Position numbers and translations under genes: made by a program. A DNA stretch of 64,000 nt. It comes from Actinoallomurus sp963823735. Its GTDB lineage: Bacteria > Actinomycetota > Actinomycetes > Streptosporangiales > Streptosporangiaceae. Shown here one piece after another: positions 1-18,329 of this stretch (the stretch's first letter is position 1; each line of letters starts with the position of its first letter). The notes under the pieces were generated by a model, which was given only the letters and a program-made list of their open reading frames with translations, was not told the origin of the DNA and did not search any database. The stretch is taken from assembly GCA_963823735.1 (NCBI GenBank), contig CAWGMO010000001.1:1612001-1676000 (forward strand), in the 5' to 3' direction.

Positions 1-3249
<3,249 letters not shown>

Positions 3250-3338
3250 CGAGCGGATTGCCGGGCCGGCGCGAGAGCGCCTGGCCCGGCGGCCGCGACC
3301 TGGGAACGGCATACGACAGCAGGGGACTGGTTAACAAA

Positions 3339-7214
<3,876 letters not shown>

Positions 7215-7227
7215 GTCGCTTTTCGGC

Positions 7228-7261
7228 AGAGGCCGCTTCCGGAAATTCGGAAGCGGCCTCT
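7228..7261 (+). terminator. Perfect hairpin closing rpoBC
   Basis: Fourteen-base arms AGAGGCCGCTTCCG and CGGAAGCGGCCTCT around a 6-nt loop, starting 13 nt after the rpoC stop. There is no T-run behind it, as is common in high-GC actinomycetes. Function as a terminator is inferred from position and stem strength. Confidence 0.75.
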
Positions 7262-7477
7262 GGCCTGTTCCGGCGATCATGGCAACGATGATGATTTGCA
7301 GATAGACCGGTCATCACGGCAGGCTGGGGCGAAGGGTGAACCAGCGGATACCGTCGGCTGGTGGCAAGTGACAGGACTCGGAGGACCCCCAATGCGCCAA
7401 GCGCCTCCGAGTGACGTGGAGTACCTCGCCCGCAGGCGAACGCTCGCCTGGGGTACCGGCGCTGAAGGAGCCCGACG

Positions 7478-9661
7478 ATGACCGAGCATGACGGCACCCA
7501 GGGACCACACTGGCCATCGCCCGACGACCAGGGTTCGGCTGGGCCATCCGACAGTGACAAGAAGCCGGGCCAGGACGCCGGTCAGAGCGCGGCGCAGCAG
7601 CCTGAGGCGGCGCCCGCGCCCGACGTGTCCTCGGACGCCCTCCAGTCCGGCCGTACGGTGATCTTCGGCGCCCACCGCCGGCCCACCCCCACCGACCCGC
7701 CCAAGGACGCAGGCGCCGTACCGCCCGCCGAGGGCACCCCCGTGTACGGCCAGCCGGGCGGCACGACCCCGCCGGCGTACGGCTCGCCGAGCGACAAGCC
7801 CGCGTACGGCGAGCTCGTCGACCCGCCCGCCCCGTACGGCGCACCGGGCGAGCAGCCCCCGGCCTACCCCAACCTGGGCGAGCAGCCTTCGGCGTACGGC
7901 CAGCCGGGTGAGCAGTCTCCGGCGTACGGCACGCCTGGTGAGCAGCCCCCTGCCTACGGCACGCCGCCGGGGGAGCAGCCGCCCGCGTACGGGACGCCGC
8001 CGGGTGAGCAGCAGTCGCCCGCGTACGGCCAGCCGGGTGAGCAGGCCCCGGGTTACGGTCAGCAGCCTTACGGCCAGCAGGGCCAGCAGGGGCAGCCGTA
8101 CGGGCAGCAGCCCTACGGCGGGCAGCCGTACGGCCAGCCGCAGCAGGGTCAGCCCTACGGCGGCCAGCCCTATGGCCAGCAGAACCAGCCGTACGGGCAG
8201 CAGCCTTACGGCACGCCGCCCTCCGAGCAGTCCCCGTACGGCCAGCAGGCGCCCTACGGCCAGCAGGCGACGCCTCCGCCGTACGGGCAGCAGCCCTACG
8301 GCACGCCGCCCGGACAGCCGTACGGCCAGCCGCCGTCGGATCAGCCTCCCTACGGACAGCAGCCCTCCGAGCAGCCTCCGTACGGCCAGCAGGCGCCCTA
8401 CGGGCAGCCTTCGCCGGACCAGCCGTCCCCGTACGGCCAGCAGTCCTCCGACCAGGCGTCGCCGTACGGGCAGCAGCCGTCTTCCGAGCAGGCTCCGTAC
8501 GGGCAGCCGGGGCAGCAGCCGCCCTATCCCTCGCAGTCCTACGGCGAGCCGGGGCCCTACGGGCAGCCCGGGTACACCCAGCCCTCGTACGGCGCTCAGC
8601 CGCCGTTCGGGCAGCAGCCGTACGGTCAGGACGCCCCGAAGGGCGACGACGACGCGGCCGAGCGCACCACCGTGGAGCCGGCGTCCGGTACGCCCGCGCC
8701 CGGCGGCGCGGAGGCCACGACGGCGTTCTCGGCGCCAGGGCACGACATTCCGGTCGCCGAGGGGGAGCAGAAGCCCCCGGCGCCGTTCGGCGGTGAGCCG
8801 GCTCCGTACCCGCGGCCGCCCGCGACGATGATGGACACCTCTATCGAGCAGCCCGGCGAGCGTCCGCCTCCGGCCGACAAGCTCGCGTACGACCCGGCGC
8901 CCGTCGAGGACGTCGTCCCGGGCTTCAGCCCGAAGGAGGACGACGCCGACGACGACCGCGGCCTCAGCGAGCGCACGATGCTCGTACCGCCGCCGGAGGC
9001 CGGGTTCGCCGACAAGAGCCACCTCGACGAGGAGCCGCCCTCGTACGGAGCCGCACAGGCCCCCGGCGCGGGTCCGGACACCGGTGGCATCGCCGCCGCG
9101 TCGTTCGGCCAGCAGCAGGGCCCAGGCGCGCCGGAGAAGGCGGCCGACGACATGGCGACGACCGCGTTCGCGCAGTCGCAGCCGTCCTCGCCGTCGGACA
9201 CGGGCGACCAGGCCCCGTACGGCCAGCCGCCCGGTGGTCAGACACCCGGCGCGCAGACGGGCCAGGGTGCGTGGGCCGCGCCCGGTGGTGAGCAGGGCGG
9301 CGGGTACGGGCAGCAGTTCGGCGCCGGCCAGGAGCCCGGGCGGCACGCCTACGGCGAGCAGCAGGGCCAGGGCTACGGCCAGCAGGGTCAGTACGGCCAG
9401 CAGCAGTACGGGCAGCAGGGCTTCGGCCAGCAGCCCTACGGCGAGCAGGGCCAGCAGGGGCAGCAGCAGCCCGGCCAGGCGTACGGCGAGCAGGGTCAGC
9501 AGTCCCAGGGCCAGCAGGGCCAGCAGGGCCAGCAGCAGGCGTACGGCCAGCAGGGTCAGTACGGCCAGCAGCAGGGCCAGCAGGGCTACGGCCAGCAGCC
9601 GTACGGTCAGCAGGGCCAGCAGTCCCAGCAGGGTCAGCAGCAGTACGGCCAGCAGGCCTAG
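7478..9661 (+). CDS. PYGQ-repeat low-complexity protein (727 aa as sequenced; C-terminal anchor frameshifted)
   Basis: Unknown function. ATG at 7478 has AAGGAG 7 nt upstream. After an acidic N-terminus (about residues 1-85), residues of about 90-390 and 580-727 are built from PYGQQ, AYGTPPGEQ and GQQGQQ units; I count about 47 Tyr-Gly steps. The middle (about 395-575) is acidic and carries Thr motifs spaced along it: RTVIF (T60), ERTTV (T397/398), ERTML (T500), ATTAF (T561). These resemble acceptor or FHA-binding sites of Ser/Thr-kinase substrates (inference). The frame ends in TAG at 9659-9661, but the missing natural end, with lysines and a transmembrane helix, follows directly in another frame (9661-9930). 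The full product would be about 816 residues and tail-anchored. Composition resembles eukaryotic FUS-type prion-like domains. It is not a shadow: the repeat is coherent only in this frame. Confidence 0.8.
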   Translation: MTEHDGTQGPHWPSPDDQGSAGPSDSDKKPGQDAGQSAAQQPEAAPAPDVSSDALQSGRTVIFGAHRRPTPTDPPKDAGAVPPAEGTPVYGQPGGTTPPAYGSPSDKPAYGELVDPPAPYGAPGEQPPAYPNLGEQPSAYGQPGEQSPAYGTPGEQPPAYGTPPGEQPPAYGTPPGEQQSPAYGQPGEQAPGYGQQPYGQQGQQGQPYGQQPYGGQPYGQPQQGQPYGGQPYGQQNQPYGQQPYGTPPSEQSPYGQQAPYGQQATPPPYGQQPYGTPPGQPYGQPPSDQPPYGQQPSEQPPYGQQAPYGQPSPDQPSPYGQQSSDQASPYGQQPSSEQAPYGQPGQQPPYPSQSYGEPGPYGQPGYTQPSYGAQPPFGQQPYGQDAPKGDDDAAERTTVEPASGTPAPGGAEATTAFSAPGHDIPVAEGEQKPPAPFGGEPAPYPRPPATMMDTSIEQPGERPPPADKLAYDPAPVEDVVPGFSPKEDDADDDRGLSERTMLVPPPEAGFADKSHLDEEPPSYGAAQAPGAGPDTGGIAAASFGQQQGPGAPEKAADDMATTAFAQSQPSSPSDTGDQAPYGQPPGGQTPGAQTGQGAWAAPGGEQGGGYGQQFGAGQEPGRHAYGEQQGQGYGQQGQYGQQQYGQQGFGQQPYGEQGQQGQQQPGQAYGEQGQQSQGQQGQQGQQQAYGQQGQYGQQQGQQGYGQQPYGQQGQQSQQGQQQYGQQA

Positions 9662-9930
9662 GCGAGCAGGGCCAGCAGGGCCAGCAGGGGCAGCAGGCCT
9701 ACGGGCAGCAGCAGGGCCAGCAGGGCTTCGGCGGCCAGCAGGCGAGCCCGTACGGGCAGCAGGGCTTCGGCCAGGAGCAGTACGGCCAGGACCGCGGCCA
9801 GAGCGGCTACCCCGGATACAGCTCGCAGCCGTCCGAGGAGGCCGACTCCAAGAAGAAGCTGTGGATGGGCTTCGGCATCGGTGCCGTGGTGCTCATCATT
9901 CTTCTCGGTCTGCTCTACATGGTGATGTGA
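9661..9930 (+). pseudogene. Displaced C-terminus of the PYGQ-repeat protein (membrane anchor)
   Basis: Reading from GGC at 9661, the next frame continues the same repeat (GEQGQQGQQ, then QASPYGQQGFG), then turns into a linker, a KKK stop-transfer-like cluster, a hydrophobic helix GAVVLIILLGLLYMVM, and TGA at 9928-9930. It has no start codon or ribosome site of its own. The junction reads GCC TA GGC GAG where the repeat consensus predicts GCC TAC GGC GAG, so one C is missing at about 9660. Two strong hairpins begin 5 nt after this TGA, which supports 9930 as the real gene end. The frameshift may be a true mutation or a sequencing error. Confidence 0.75.
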
Positions 9931-9934
9931 CGGA

Positions 9935-9996
9935 CAGATCCCTCTAAGGGATCTGATTGCGGACGGGATGCCGGCGGGGAACAATCGCCGGCATCC
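9935..9996 (+). terminator. Tandem hairpins after the PYGQ-repeat gene
   Basis: Two adjacent perfect stems: CAGATCCCT / AGGGATCTG with a 3-nt loop (9935-9955), and GGATGCCGGCG / CGCCGGCATCC with a 9-nt loop (9966-9996). Their position right behind the TGA at 9930 marks the end of the transcription unit. Confidence 0.75.
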
Positions 9997-10049
9997 TGCC
10001 GTTGTACGGGTGACTCGCTACGCCACGCTGGGCTTGCGAGCTCCTTGTT

Positions 10050-10078
10050 TTGACCCAGTCGCGGGTGTTAGGTAGTCT
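10050..10078 (+). promoter_or_regulatory. Probable promoter of the str operon (rpsL-rpsG-fusA-tuf)
   Basis: TTGACC at 10050-10055 and TAGTCT at 10073-10078 are separated by 17 nt, close to the housekeeping sigma consensus. It is the best -35/-10 pair in the gap before rpsL. Confidence 0.65.
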
Positions 10079-10084
10079 CTCCCT

Positions 10085-10362
10085 TCGTGCCCGCGGGTTC
10101 GCGGGTTCAACGTGCGTGCACCTTGATGTTGGCGCCCTAGCGGCCCGAAGTCGGCGTGCAGCACGGATCTGACTCCCTTGAGTTCACTTGGCCTTCACGG
10201 GTCGGGTGCAGGGTGGCGGGCGCGACACGCCCGACCCCGGGGGTCGGAGAGAGAAGTAAAACCGCAGGTCACGGTCTCGGATGAGGCTGTGATCCGCAGT
10301 CGCGTGAGAACGCGGAGACCAGGAACGACTTACCGGCTTGGTACGAGGAAGACGGAGACGCG
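10085..10362 (+). promoter_or_regulatory. Long 5' leader of rpsL
   Basis: About 280 nt separate the predicted transcription start from the rpsL start codon, with no gene inside. It contains two hairpins: CCCGCG / CGCGGG at 10090-10105 and CCGACCCC / GGGGTCGG at 10231-10247. A leader of this length allows post-transcriptional control, but I recognise no known riboswitch or leader peptide. Confidence 0.4.
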
Positions 10363-10737
10363 GTGCCCACGATCCAGCAGCTGGTCCGCAAGGGCCGGCA
10401 GGACAAGGTGACCAAGAACAAGACGCCGGCGCTCAAGGGAAGCCCGCAGCGCCGCGGCGTCTGCACGCGCGTCTACACGACGACGCCGAAGAAGCCGAAC
10501 TCCGCGCTTCGGAAGGTCGCCCGTGTTCGGCTGACGAGCGGCATCGAGGTCACGGCCTACATTCCGGGCGTCGGACACAACCTGCAGGAGCACTCGATCG
10601 TGCTCGTGCGCGGCGGCCGTGTGAAGGACCTTCCGGGTGTTCGGTACAAGATCATCCGCGGTTCCCTGGACACCCAGGGTGTCCGGAACCGGAAGCAGGC
10701 CCGCAGCCGCTACGGCGCGAAGAAGGAGAAGAGCTGA
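10363..10737 (+). CDS. rpsL: 30S ribosomal protein S12
   Basis: Decoding-centre protein of the small subunit, 124 residues, normal length. The GTG start at 10363 has GGAG 5 nt upstream. The conserved TTTPKKPNSALRK loop and the GVGHNLQEHS...VKDLPGVRY loop are intact. The streptomycin-resistance positions K43 and K88 are both wild-type lysine, so the allele predicts sensitivity at this locus. First gene of the str operon, one base upstream of rpsG. Confidence 0.98.
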   Translation: MPTIQQLVRKGRQDKVTKNKTPALKGSPQRRGVCTRVYTTTPKKPNSALRKVARVRLTSGIEVTAYIPGVGHNLQEHSIVLVRGGRVKDLPGVRYKIIRGSLDTQGVRNRKQARSRYGAKKEKS

Positions 10738-10738
10738 C

Positions 10739-11209
10739 ATGCCTCGCAAGGGTCCCGCAGGCAAGCGCCAGCTGATCGCTGACCCGGTGTACAACTCACC
10801 GCTGGTCACCTCGCTGGTCAACAAGGTCCTGCTCGACGGCAAGCGGTCGATCGCCCAGAGCATCGTGTACGACGCCCTCGAGGGCTGCCGCGAGAAGAGC
10901 GGCAACGACCCGGTGGTGACGCTCAAGCGCGCGCTCGACAACGTCAAGCCGACCCTTGAGGTCCGTAGCCGGCGGGTCGGCGGTGCCACCTACCAGGTGC
11001 CCGTCGAGGTCCGCCCGGCGCGCAGCACCACGCTGGCGCTCCGCTGGCTCGTGCTGTACGCGCGGCAGCGGCGCGAGAAGACGATGACCGAGCGGCTGAT
11101 GAACGAGCTGCTCGATGCGAGCAACGGCCTCGGCGCGAGCGTCAAGAAGCGCGAGGACACGCACAAGATGGCGGAGTCCAACAAGGCCTTCGCTCACTAC
11201 CGCTGGTAA
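10739..11209 (+). CDS. rpsG: 30S ribosomal protein S7
   Basis: Primary 16S rRNA-binding protein that nucleates the 30S head, 156 residues. The ATG at 10739 lies immediately after the rpsL stop with GAAGGAGAAG upstream. It starts MPRKGPAGKR and ends KAFAHYRW as usual. Conserved RRVGGATYQVPVEV is the RNA-binding segment. An in-frame extension upstream overlaps rpsL and was rejected. Translationally linked to rpsL. Confidence 0.98.
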   Translation: MPRKGPAGKRQLIADPVYNSPLVTSLVNKVLLDGKRSIAQSIVYDALEGCREKSGNDPVVTLKRALDNVKPTLEVRSRRVGGATYQVPVEVRPARSTTLALRWLVLYARQRREKTMTERLMNELLDASNGLGASVKKREDTHKMAESNKAFAHYRW

Positions 11210-11281
11210 CGACCTGCGGTTGAGGCTGGGAGCCGGAGACGGCGAACGGCACACACGTACGAGACAACGAGGACGCGAGAA

Positions 11282-13393
<2,112 letters not shown>

Positions 13394-13476
13394 AGCCCGC
13401 GGTTCGGCGCAGGACCAAACACTGAACGCAAATGACGGCCGTTCCGGCGGCCGAGGATCGCAACAAGGAGATACCG

Positions 13477-14670
<1,194 letters not shown>

Positions 14671-14683
14671 TAAGCACCGCGGA

Positions 14684-14721
14684 GCGGCGGTCGGAGCCCT
14701 CGAAAAGGGCCCGGCCGCCGC
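14684..14721 (+). terminator. Hairpin between tuf and rpsJ
   Basis: GCGGCGGTCGG-A-GCCCT pairs with AGGGCCCGGCCGCCGC: about 16 pairs with one bulged A and loop CGAAA. It separates the str and S10 operons. No T-run, so termination may be partial. Confidence 0.65.
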
Positions 14722-14772
14722 ACCACGACGAGACCCAGCGGCACCTAGGAAGCAAAGGACACCGAGGCCATA

Positions 14773-15081
14773 ATGGCGGGACAGAAGATCCGCATCCGGC
14801 TCAAGGCCTACGACCACGAGGTCATCGACACTTCGGCGCGAAAGATCGTCGAGACGGTGACGCGCACCGGCGCGAAGGTCGCGGGCCCGGTGCCGCTGCC
14901 GACCGAGAAGAACGTGTACTGCGTCATCCGCTCGCCGCACAAGTACAAGGACAGCCGCGAGCACTTTGAGATGCGCACGCACAAGCGCCTGATCGACATC
15001 ATTGATCCGACGCCCAAGACGGTCGACTCGCTCATGCGCCTCGACCTTCCGGCCGGCGTCGACATCGAGATCAAGCTCTAA
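14773..15081 (+). CDS. rpsJ: 30S ribosomal protein S10
   Basis: Head protein of the small subunit that also binds NusB in antitermination complexes; 102 residues, ATG start. MAGQKIRIRLKAYDHEVID and the loop SPHKYKDSREHFEMRTHKR are typical. First gene of the S10 operon; rplC starts 11 nt after its stop. Confidence 0.98.
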   Translation: MAGQKIRIRLKAYDHEVIDTSARKIVETVTRTGAKVAGPVPLPTEKNVYCVIRSPHKYKDSREHFEMRTHKRLIDIIDPTPKTVDSLMRLDLPAGVDIEIKL

Positions 15082-15092
15082 GGGCACCTGAG

Positions 15093-15737
15093 ATGAGTAA
15101 GCAGAGAAAGGGCGTCCTGGGCGAGAAGCTCGGCATGACCCAGGTCTTCGACGATGAGGGCCGGATGGTTCCGGTAACCGTCGTCCAGGCTGGGCCGTGC
15201 GTCGTCACCCGGGTTCGTACGCCTGACGCAGACGGTTATTCCGCCGTTCAGCTCGGCTACGGCCAGATCGACCCGCGCAAGGTGAACAAACCCATCACCG
15301 GGCACTTCGAGAAGGCCGGCGTCACGCCTCGTCGGCACATCGTTGAGCTGCGCACCGACGACGCCTCCGAGTACGAACTCGGCCAGGAGATCACCGTAGA
15401 GGTGTTCGAGGCAGGTCAGCGCGTCGACGTCACCGGCCGTAGCAAGGGCAAGGGCACCGCTGGTGTCATGAAGCGCCACGGGTTCAAGGGCCTGAGCGCT
15501 TCGCACGGCACCCAGCGCAAGCACCGCTCGCCGGGCTCGATCGGTGGCTGCGCCACGCCGGGCCGCGTCTTCAAGGGCCTGCGCATGGCCGGCCGGTACG
15601 GGAACACCCGCACCACCGTGCAGAACCTCACCGTTCACGCCATCGACTCGGAGAAGGGACTGCTGCTCATCAAGGGCGCGGTTCCCGGTCCGAACGGCGG
15701 CCTGATCCTCGTGCGCAGCACCGCGAAGGGGGCGTAG
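15093..15737 (+). CDS. rplC: 50S ribosomal protein L3
   Basis: Large-subunit assembly initiator close to the peptidyl transferase centre, 214 residues. The N-terminus QRKGVLGEKLGMTQVF and the extended loop GVMKRHGFKGLSASHGTQRK are diagnostic. An ATG start follows the rpsJ stop closely. Overlap-free and co-directional with rplD, which begins 3 nt after its stop. Confidence 0.98.
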   Translation: MSKQRKGVLGEKLGMTQVFDDEGRMVPVTVVQAGPCVVTRVRTPDADGYSAVQLGYGQIDPRKVNKPITGHFEKAGVTPRRHIVELRTDDASEYELGQEITVEVFEAGQRVDVTGRSKGKGTAGVMKRHGFKGLSASHGTQRKHRSPGSIGGCATPGRVFKGLRMAGRYGNTRTTVQNLTVHAIDSEKGLLLIKGAVPGPNGGLILVRSTAKGA

Positions 15738-15740
15738 TAA

Positions 15741-16367
15741 GTGACCACCAAGCTGGACATCGAGCTTGCCCCGGAGATCTTCGACGCGAAGGTCAACGTG
15801 CCACTGATCCACCAGGTGGTCGTGGCACAGCTGGCCGCGGCGCGCCAGGGCACGCACAAGGCCAAGACCCGCGGTGAGGTCTCCGGTGGCGGCAGGAAGC
15901 CGTACCGGCAGAAGGGCACCGGCCGGGCCCGTCAGGGTTCGACCCGCGCCCCGCAGTTCGCCGGCGGTGGCACCGTCCACGGCCCGCAGCCGCGCTCGTA
16001 CGAGCAGAAGACCCCGAAGAAGATGAAGGCCGCCGCTCTTCGCGGCGCCCTCTCGGACCGGGCCCGTTACGGCCGCGTGCACGTGGTGTCGAACCTGATC
16101 GAGGGCGACACGCCCAAGACCAAGACGGCGCTCAGCGCACTCCGCGGCATCACCGAGGCCGAGAAGGTCATGCTGGTCCTCCACCGTGAGGACGAGCTGA
16201 CCTGGGTGAGCCTGCGTAACGTCGCCGAGGTCCACGTGATCGTGGTCGACCAGCTCAACACGTACGACGTGCTGTGCAGCGACGAGATCGTGTTCACCGA
16301 GGCGGCCTACGAGGCCCTCGTGGCCCGTACCCAGAAGCGTACGAGCGGGAAGGAGGACGGCAAGTGA
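15741..16367 (+). CDS. rplD: 50S ribosomal protein L4
   Basis: Exit-tunnel protein, 208 residues, GTG start 3 nt after rplC. The tunnel loop GGGRKPYRQKGTGRARQGS is intact, as is GGGTVHGPQPRSY. In E. coli L4 also represses its own operon; no homologous leader was identified here. Its TGA overlaps the GTG of rplW by 4 nt (GTGA), indicating translational coupling. Confidence 0.97.
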   Translation: MTTKLDIELAPEIFDAKVNVPLIHQVVVAQLAAARQGTHKAKTRGEVSGGGRKPYRQKGTGRARQGSTRAPQFAGGGTVHGPQPRSYEQKTPKKMKAAALRGALSDRARYGRVHVVSNLIEGDTPKTKTALSALRGITEAEKVMLVLHREDELTWVSLRNVAEVHVIVVDQLNTYDVLCSDEIVFTEAAYEALVARTQKRTSGKEDGK

Positions 16368-16666
16368 GCAAGATCGCCGACCCGCGCGACATTCTCATGG
16401 CGCCCGTGATCTCCGAGAAGAGCTACGGGCTCCTCGACGAGAACAAGTACACCTTCGAGGTGCGGACCGACGCCAACAAGACCCAGATCAGGCAGGCCGT
16501 CGAGTCTGTCTTCGGGGTCAAGGTGACCGGTGTGAACACCATCAACCGGCAGGGCAAGCGCAAGCGCACCCGGTTCGGCTACGGCAAGCGCAAGGACACC
16601 AAGCGAGCGATCGTCAGCCTCGCTGAGGGTGAGCGGATCGACATCTTCGGAGGGCCGGTCTCGTGA
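16364..16666 (+). CDS. rplW: 50S ribosomal protein L23
   Basis: Tunnel-exit protein that forms the docking site for trigger factor and SRP, 100 residues. GTG at 16364 overlaps the rplD stop, with AGGAGG upstream. The motifs APVISEKSYGLLDENKYTF and RQGKRKRTRFGYGKRKDTK are typical. The 3' end of the coding sequence carries CGGAGGG, which can pair with the downstream leader (see regulatory entry 16648-16748). Confidence 0.97.
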   Translation: MSKIADPRDILMAPVISEKSYGLLDENKYTFEVRTDANKTQIRQAVESVFGVKVTGVNTINRQGKRKRTRFGYGKRKDTKRAIVSLAEGERIDIFGGPVS

Positions 16667-16748
16667 CCTCTCCCTCCGCGGTCCGCGACTCCCGGCGGGA
16701 GGCGCTGACGCGCCACCACCGGACGACGGGCACCGCGGAGGGCCGGTC
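16648..16748 (+). promoter_or_regulatory. Possible RNA switch between rplW and rplB
   Basis: The 128-nt gap contains an 11-bp perfect inverted repeat, CCCTCCGCGGT (16672-16682) with ACCGCGGAGGG (16732-16742). A 13-nt direct repeat CGGAGGGCCGGTC occurs at the end of rplW (16648-16660) and again at 16736-16748. So CCCTCCG can pair either with the upstream copy (short loop) or the downstream copy (long loop). Mutually exclusive pairing is seen in the sequence; regulation is inferred. Confidence 0.4.
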
Positions 16749-16794
16749 CGGATCGGTAATCCGTCCGAAGACAGACAAGGGATGAACGAAAAAG

Positions 16795-17628
16795 ATGGGC
16801 ATCCGTAAATACAAGCCGACGACTCCCGGTCGCCGCGGTTCGAGTGTCGCCGACTTCGTCGAGGTCACTCGTACCGAGCCGGAGAAGTCGCTGGTGCGTC
16901 CGCTCCCCAAGAAGGGCGGCCGTAACGCACACGGCCACATCACCACGCGCCACCAGGGCGGTGGGCACAAGCGTGCCTACCGGGTCATCGACTTCCGCCG
17001 TGCCGACAAGGACGGGGTGCCGGCCAAGGTCGCGCACATCGAGTACGACCCGAACCGCACGGCGCGCATCGCACTGCTGCACTACGCCGACGGGGAGAAG
17101 CGCTACATCCTCTGCCCGACCGGTGTGAAGCAGGGCGACCGCATCGAGAACGGCCCGTCGGCCGACATCAAGCCGGGTAACTGCCTCCCGCTGCGCAACG
17201 TCCCGACCGGTACGGTCGTGCACGCCATCGAGCTGCGGCCCGGCGGCGGCGCGAAGCTGGCCCGTTCGGCCGGCTCCGGCGCCCAGCTGCTGGCCAAGGA
17301 GGGCAAGTACGCCACGCTGCGTATGCCCTCCGGCGAGATGCGGATGGTCGACCTGCGCTGCCGCGCGACGGTGGGCGAGGTCGGTAACTCCGAGCAGTCC
17401 AACATCAACTGGGGCAAGGCCGGCCGCATGCGCTGGAAGGGCAAGCGCCCGACCGTACGCGGTGTCGCGATGAACCCGATCGACCACCCGCACGGCGGTG
17501 GTGAGGGCAAGACCTCCGGTGGCCGCCACCCGTCGAGCCCGTGGGGTCAGCCCGAGGGGCGTACCCGGAAGGCGAACAAGTCTTCCGACCGGCTCATCGT
17601 CCGACGTCGTAGCAAGAAGAAGCGGTAG
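16795..17628 (+). CDS. rplB: 50S ribosomal protein L2
   Basis: Universal large-subunit protein needed for subunit association and peptidyl transfer, 277 residues, ATG start. MGIRKYKPTTPGRRG, KKGGRNAHGHITTRHQGGGH and the conserved histidine loop NPIDHPHGGGEG are present; the C-terminus ends in basic RRRSKKKR. Separated from rplW by an unusually structured gap; rpsS follows after 9 nt. Confidence 0.98.
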   Translation: MGIRKYKPTTPGRRGSSVADFVEVTRTEPEKSLVRPLPKKGGRNAHGHITTRHQGGGHKRAYRVIDFRRADKDGVPAKVAHIEYDPNRTARIALLHYADGEKRYILCPTGVKQGDRIENGPSADIKPGNCLPLRNVPTGTVVHAIELRPGGGAKLARSAGSGAQLLAKEGKYATLRMPSGEMRMVDLRCRATVGEVGNSEQSNINWGKAGRMRWKGKRPTVRGVAMNPIDHPHGGGEGKTSGGRHPSSPWGQPEGRTRKANKSSDRLIVRRRSKKKR

Positions 17629-17637
17629 GAGTCGACC

Positions 17638-17916
17638 ATGCCACGTAGCCTCAAGAAGGGCCCGTTCGTGGATGACCACCTGATCAAAAAGGTGGACACC
17701 CAGAACGAAAAGGGCACCAAGAACGTCATCAAGACGTGGTCGCGGCGCTCCATGATCGTGCCCGACATGCTCGGTCACACGATCGCCGTGCACGACGGCC
17801 GCAAGCACGTCCCGGTGTTCATCACCGAGGCCATGATCGGTCACAAGCTCGGGGAGTTCGCCCCGACTCGTACGTTCAAGGGCCACATCAAGGACGACCG
17901 CCGCAGTCGGCGCTAG
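17638..17916 (+). CDS. rpsS: 30S ribosomal protein S19
   Basis: Head protein that contacts S13 and tRNA, 92 residues. PRSLKKGPFVDDHL at the N-terminus and TIAVHDGRKHVPVFITE...MIGHKLGEFAPTRTF are hallmark motifs. It starts 9 nt after rplB with AGGAG upstream. Confidence 0.98.
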   Translation: MPRSLKKGPFVDDHLIKKVDTQNEKGTKNVIKTWSRRSMIVPDMLGHTIAVHDGRKHVPVFITEAMIGHKLGEFAPTRTFKGHIKDDRRSRR

Positions 17917-17948
17917 AACCGTAGAAGTACGAGAGCGAGGAAACAGCG

Positions 17949-18329
17949 ATGGAAGCCAGGGCCCAGGCGCGGTACGCCCGCGTCACGCCCAGAAAGGCCC
18001 GCCGCGTGGTGGACCTCATCCGCGGCATGCAGGCCGCGGAGGCTCAGGCGGTGCTGCGGTTCGCCCCTCAAGCTGCGAGCGAGCCGGTGTACAAGGTGCT
18101 CTCGAGCGCCATCGCCAACGCCGAGCACAACAACAAGCTCGACGCCGACACGCTCTGGGTGAGCCGCGCATGGGTCGATGAAGGTCCGACCCTGAAGCGG
18201 TACCGCCCGCGGTCGATGGGACGCGCGTACCGCATCAACAAGCGCACGAGCCACATCACGGTCATTGTCGAGTCGCGGCCCGATGGCAAGAAGGCCAACG
18301 GCGCCAACAAGACGAGGAGGACCCGCTAG
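17949..18329 (+). CDS. rplV: 50S ribosomal protein L22
   Basis: Exit-tunnel and macrolide-site protein, 126 residues. ARYARVTPRKARRVVDLIRG and the beta-hairpin tip KRYRPRSMGRAYRINKRTSH are intact. Its final G is the first base of the rpsC GTG start, so the two are coupled. Confidence 0.97.
   Translation: MEARAQARYARVTPRKARRVVDLIRGMQAAEAQAVLRFAPQAASEPVYKVLSSAIANAEHNNKLDADTLWVSRAWVDEGPTLKRYRPRSMGRAYRINKRTSHITVIVESRPDGKKANGANKTRRTR

Noticed and set aside
8000..9660. CRISPR-like or tandem-repeat array in the CAG/TACGGC-rich DNA
   Set aside because: The periodicity is codon-based with variable units and follows a coding frame; there are no spacers of uniform length.
9653..9664. Programmed -1 frameshift joining the two parts of the PYGQ protein
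   Set aside because: CAGGCCTAGG contains no X XXY YYZ slippery heptamer, and the change is explained by one missing C.
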